From contig CAZMRK010000494.1 in assembly GCA_964568355.1 (NCBI GenBank), forward strand, positions 1-14,911: a DNA stretch of 14,911 bases. The letters are read 5' to 3'. The translations under genes were made by a program, and so were the position numbers. Origin of the DNA: JAJPJX01 sp964568355. GTDB lineage: Bacteria; Acidobacteriota; Terriglobia; Bryobacterales; Bryobacteraceae. Shown here one piece after another: positions 13,769-14,911 of the stretch. Under the pieces are notes generated by a model. It saw only the letters and a program-made list of their open reading frames with translations, was not told the origin of the DNA and did no database searches. Within the stretch, counting starts at the first letter, position 1. Each line of letters opens with the position of its first letter.

Positions 13769-14911
13769 GTCTTTGATTACGTTTCCGTGGACGTCGGTGA
13801 GACGGAAGTCCCGGCCGCTGTAGCGGTAGGTGAGGCGGGTGTGGTCCAGGCCGAGCAGATGAAGAACCGTGGCGTGCAAGTCGTGGACGTGAACCTTTTT
13901 TTCCACGGCCTGGTAGCCGAAGTCGTCGGTTGATCCATAGGCCAGGCCGCCTTTCGTACCGCCTCCAGCCAGCCAGATGGAATAGCCGAACGGATTGTGG
14001 TCGCGACCATTCTGTACATTGACCCGCGCGCTGGTCTCCACGGCCGGCGTGCGGCCAAACTCGCTGCCGAAGATCACCAGCGTCTCCTCGAACAAACCGC
14101 GCGACTTCAGGTCTTCGAGCAGTGCTGCCACCGGAGCATCCACCTGCCGCGCCAGCTTCTTGTGGATCAGGATATCGTCGTGGTTGTCCCAGGGCTGACC
14201 ATCACCGAAATACACCTGGACCATGCGCACTCCGCGCTCGATCAGCCGCAATGCCATCAGGCAGCCCCGGCCAAAGTTGCCGTCGCCGTAGCGGGCCCGC
14301 GTGGCTTCGCTCTCCTTGCGGATATCGAAGGCCTCCGGAGCTTCGGTTTGCATCCGAAAGGCCACTTCCATCGCCTCAATGGAGGCTTCTAGCTGGGAAT
14401 CGCGATCGCGCGCTTCCAGGTGCGACCGGTTCAGGTCGGCCAGCAGATCCAGTTCCCGCCGCTGATCCGCCTGGGTGAACTGCTTGTTGCGGATGTACCG
14501 GATCAGCTTTTCGGGATCGGTCTCATTATTGGGGATGTAGGTGCCCTGGTACACGGCCGGCAGAAAGCTGTTGTTCCACAACGGCGCGCCCACCACCGGA
14601 TGTCCGGGGCAAAGCACGACATAACCCGGAAGATTCTGATTTTCGGTTCCCAGGCCGTAGGTGATCCACGAACCCATAGAGGGGCGGCTCATCAGATTCT
14701 CGCCGCAATTCATCATGGTGAGCGATGGCTCGTGGTTGGGGATATCGGTATACATCGAGCGGATCACGCACAGATCATCCGCACGCGAGCCGATGTGGGA
14801 GAAGATCTCACTCACTTCGATGCCGCTCTGCCCATACTTCGAAAACCGGAAGGGCGATCGCATCAGATTGCCGGTTTTGCGTTCGGTGCGCAGGTTACCG
14901 CCCGGCATCGG
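13757..14911 (-). CDS. DUF1501 protein (partial, N terminus beyond right edge)
   Basis: The last 384 codons are present and the frame is open to the edge. The in-window ATG at 14908 lies inside the conserved stretch PMPGGNLRTERKTGNL, so it is not the true start; roughly 80-100 residues with the Tat leader should lie outside. DUF1501 proteins are exported and distantly related to the alkaline phosphatase/sulfatase fold. Recognisable blocks include DIPNHEPSLTMMNCG, GLGTENQNLPGYVVLCPG, WDNHDD, FGSEFGRTP, GRDHNPFGYSIWLAGGG and VHDLHATVLHLLGLDH. The His- and Asp-rich blocks fit metal binding. The biochemical role is unknown; in planctomycetes and Solibacter these genes usually pair with large DUF1549/DUF1553 cytochrome-like proteins, which may lie just to the right. 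Confidence 0.9.
   Translation of the reverse strand, partial: PMPGGNLRTERKTGNLMRSPFRFSKYGQSGIEVSEIFSHIGSRADDLCVIRSMYTDIPNHEPSLTMMNCGENLMSRPSMGSWITYGLGTENQNLPGYVVLCPGHPVVGAPLWNNSFLPAVYQGTYIPNNETDPEKLIRYIRNKQFTQADQRRELDLLADLNRSHLEARDRDSQLEASIEAMEVAFRMQTEAPEAFDIRKESEATRARYGDGNFGRGCLMALRLIERGVRMVQVYFGDGQPWDNHDDILIHKKLARQVDAPVAALLEDLKSRGLFEETLVIFGSEFGRTPAVETSARVNVQNGRDHNPFGYSIWLAGGGTKGGLAYGSTDDFGYQAVEKKVHVHDLHATVLHLLGLDHTRLTYRYSGRDFRLTDVHGNVIKDLLA

Overview
The window is GC-rich, densely coded bacterial DNA with no rRNA, tRNA, insertion sequence or CRISPR array that I can see. The gene content points to an acidobacterium of the Solibacter/Bryobacterales type: a BlaI/M56 pair, Tat-leader sugar enzymes, a DUF1501 protein and a spermidine synthase fused to a membrane domain. 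That placement is inference from protein style, with no marker gene behind it.

Left part, 1-8934, all on the minus strand and read right to left. It opens with a tight four-gene unit: a BlaI/MecI-type repressor, an M56 (BlaR1-like) membrane metalloprotease, an HtrA/Deg serine protease and an S41 carboxyl-terminal processing protease. Junctions are 1 bp, 24 bp and a 4-bp overlap. A sigma70-like promoter overlapped by a dyad precedes the repressor. The arrangement suggests a regulated envelope-proteolysis operon whose M56 sensor carries a nine-heptad coiled coil in place of a penicillin-binding domain. Downstream, a hemerythrin gene has its own promoter with an FNR/CRP-type palindrome near -42. 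Next come a chemoreceptor with a CxxCH haem-type sensor domain and a membrane-fused spermidine synthase-like gene that runs off the left edge.

Middle part, 8981-10936: a plus-strand EAL-HDOD protein meets a minus-strand dodecin-PilZ pair tail to tail, with a 10-bp 3' overlap. EAL and PilZ both belong to cyclic-di-GMP signalling; dodecin is a small flavin-binding protein.

Right part, 11004-14911: a ManD-like enolase-superfamily dehydratase and a Gfo/Idh/MocA oxidoreductase lie in tandem on the plus strand, both with Tat-like N termini. A DUF1501 protein converges on them from the right edge and is cut by it. The convergent gap holds a strong hairpin, a likely bidirectional terminator. This block looks like part of a sugar-acid or polysaccharide degradation locus.
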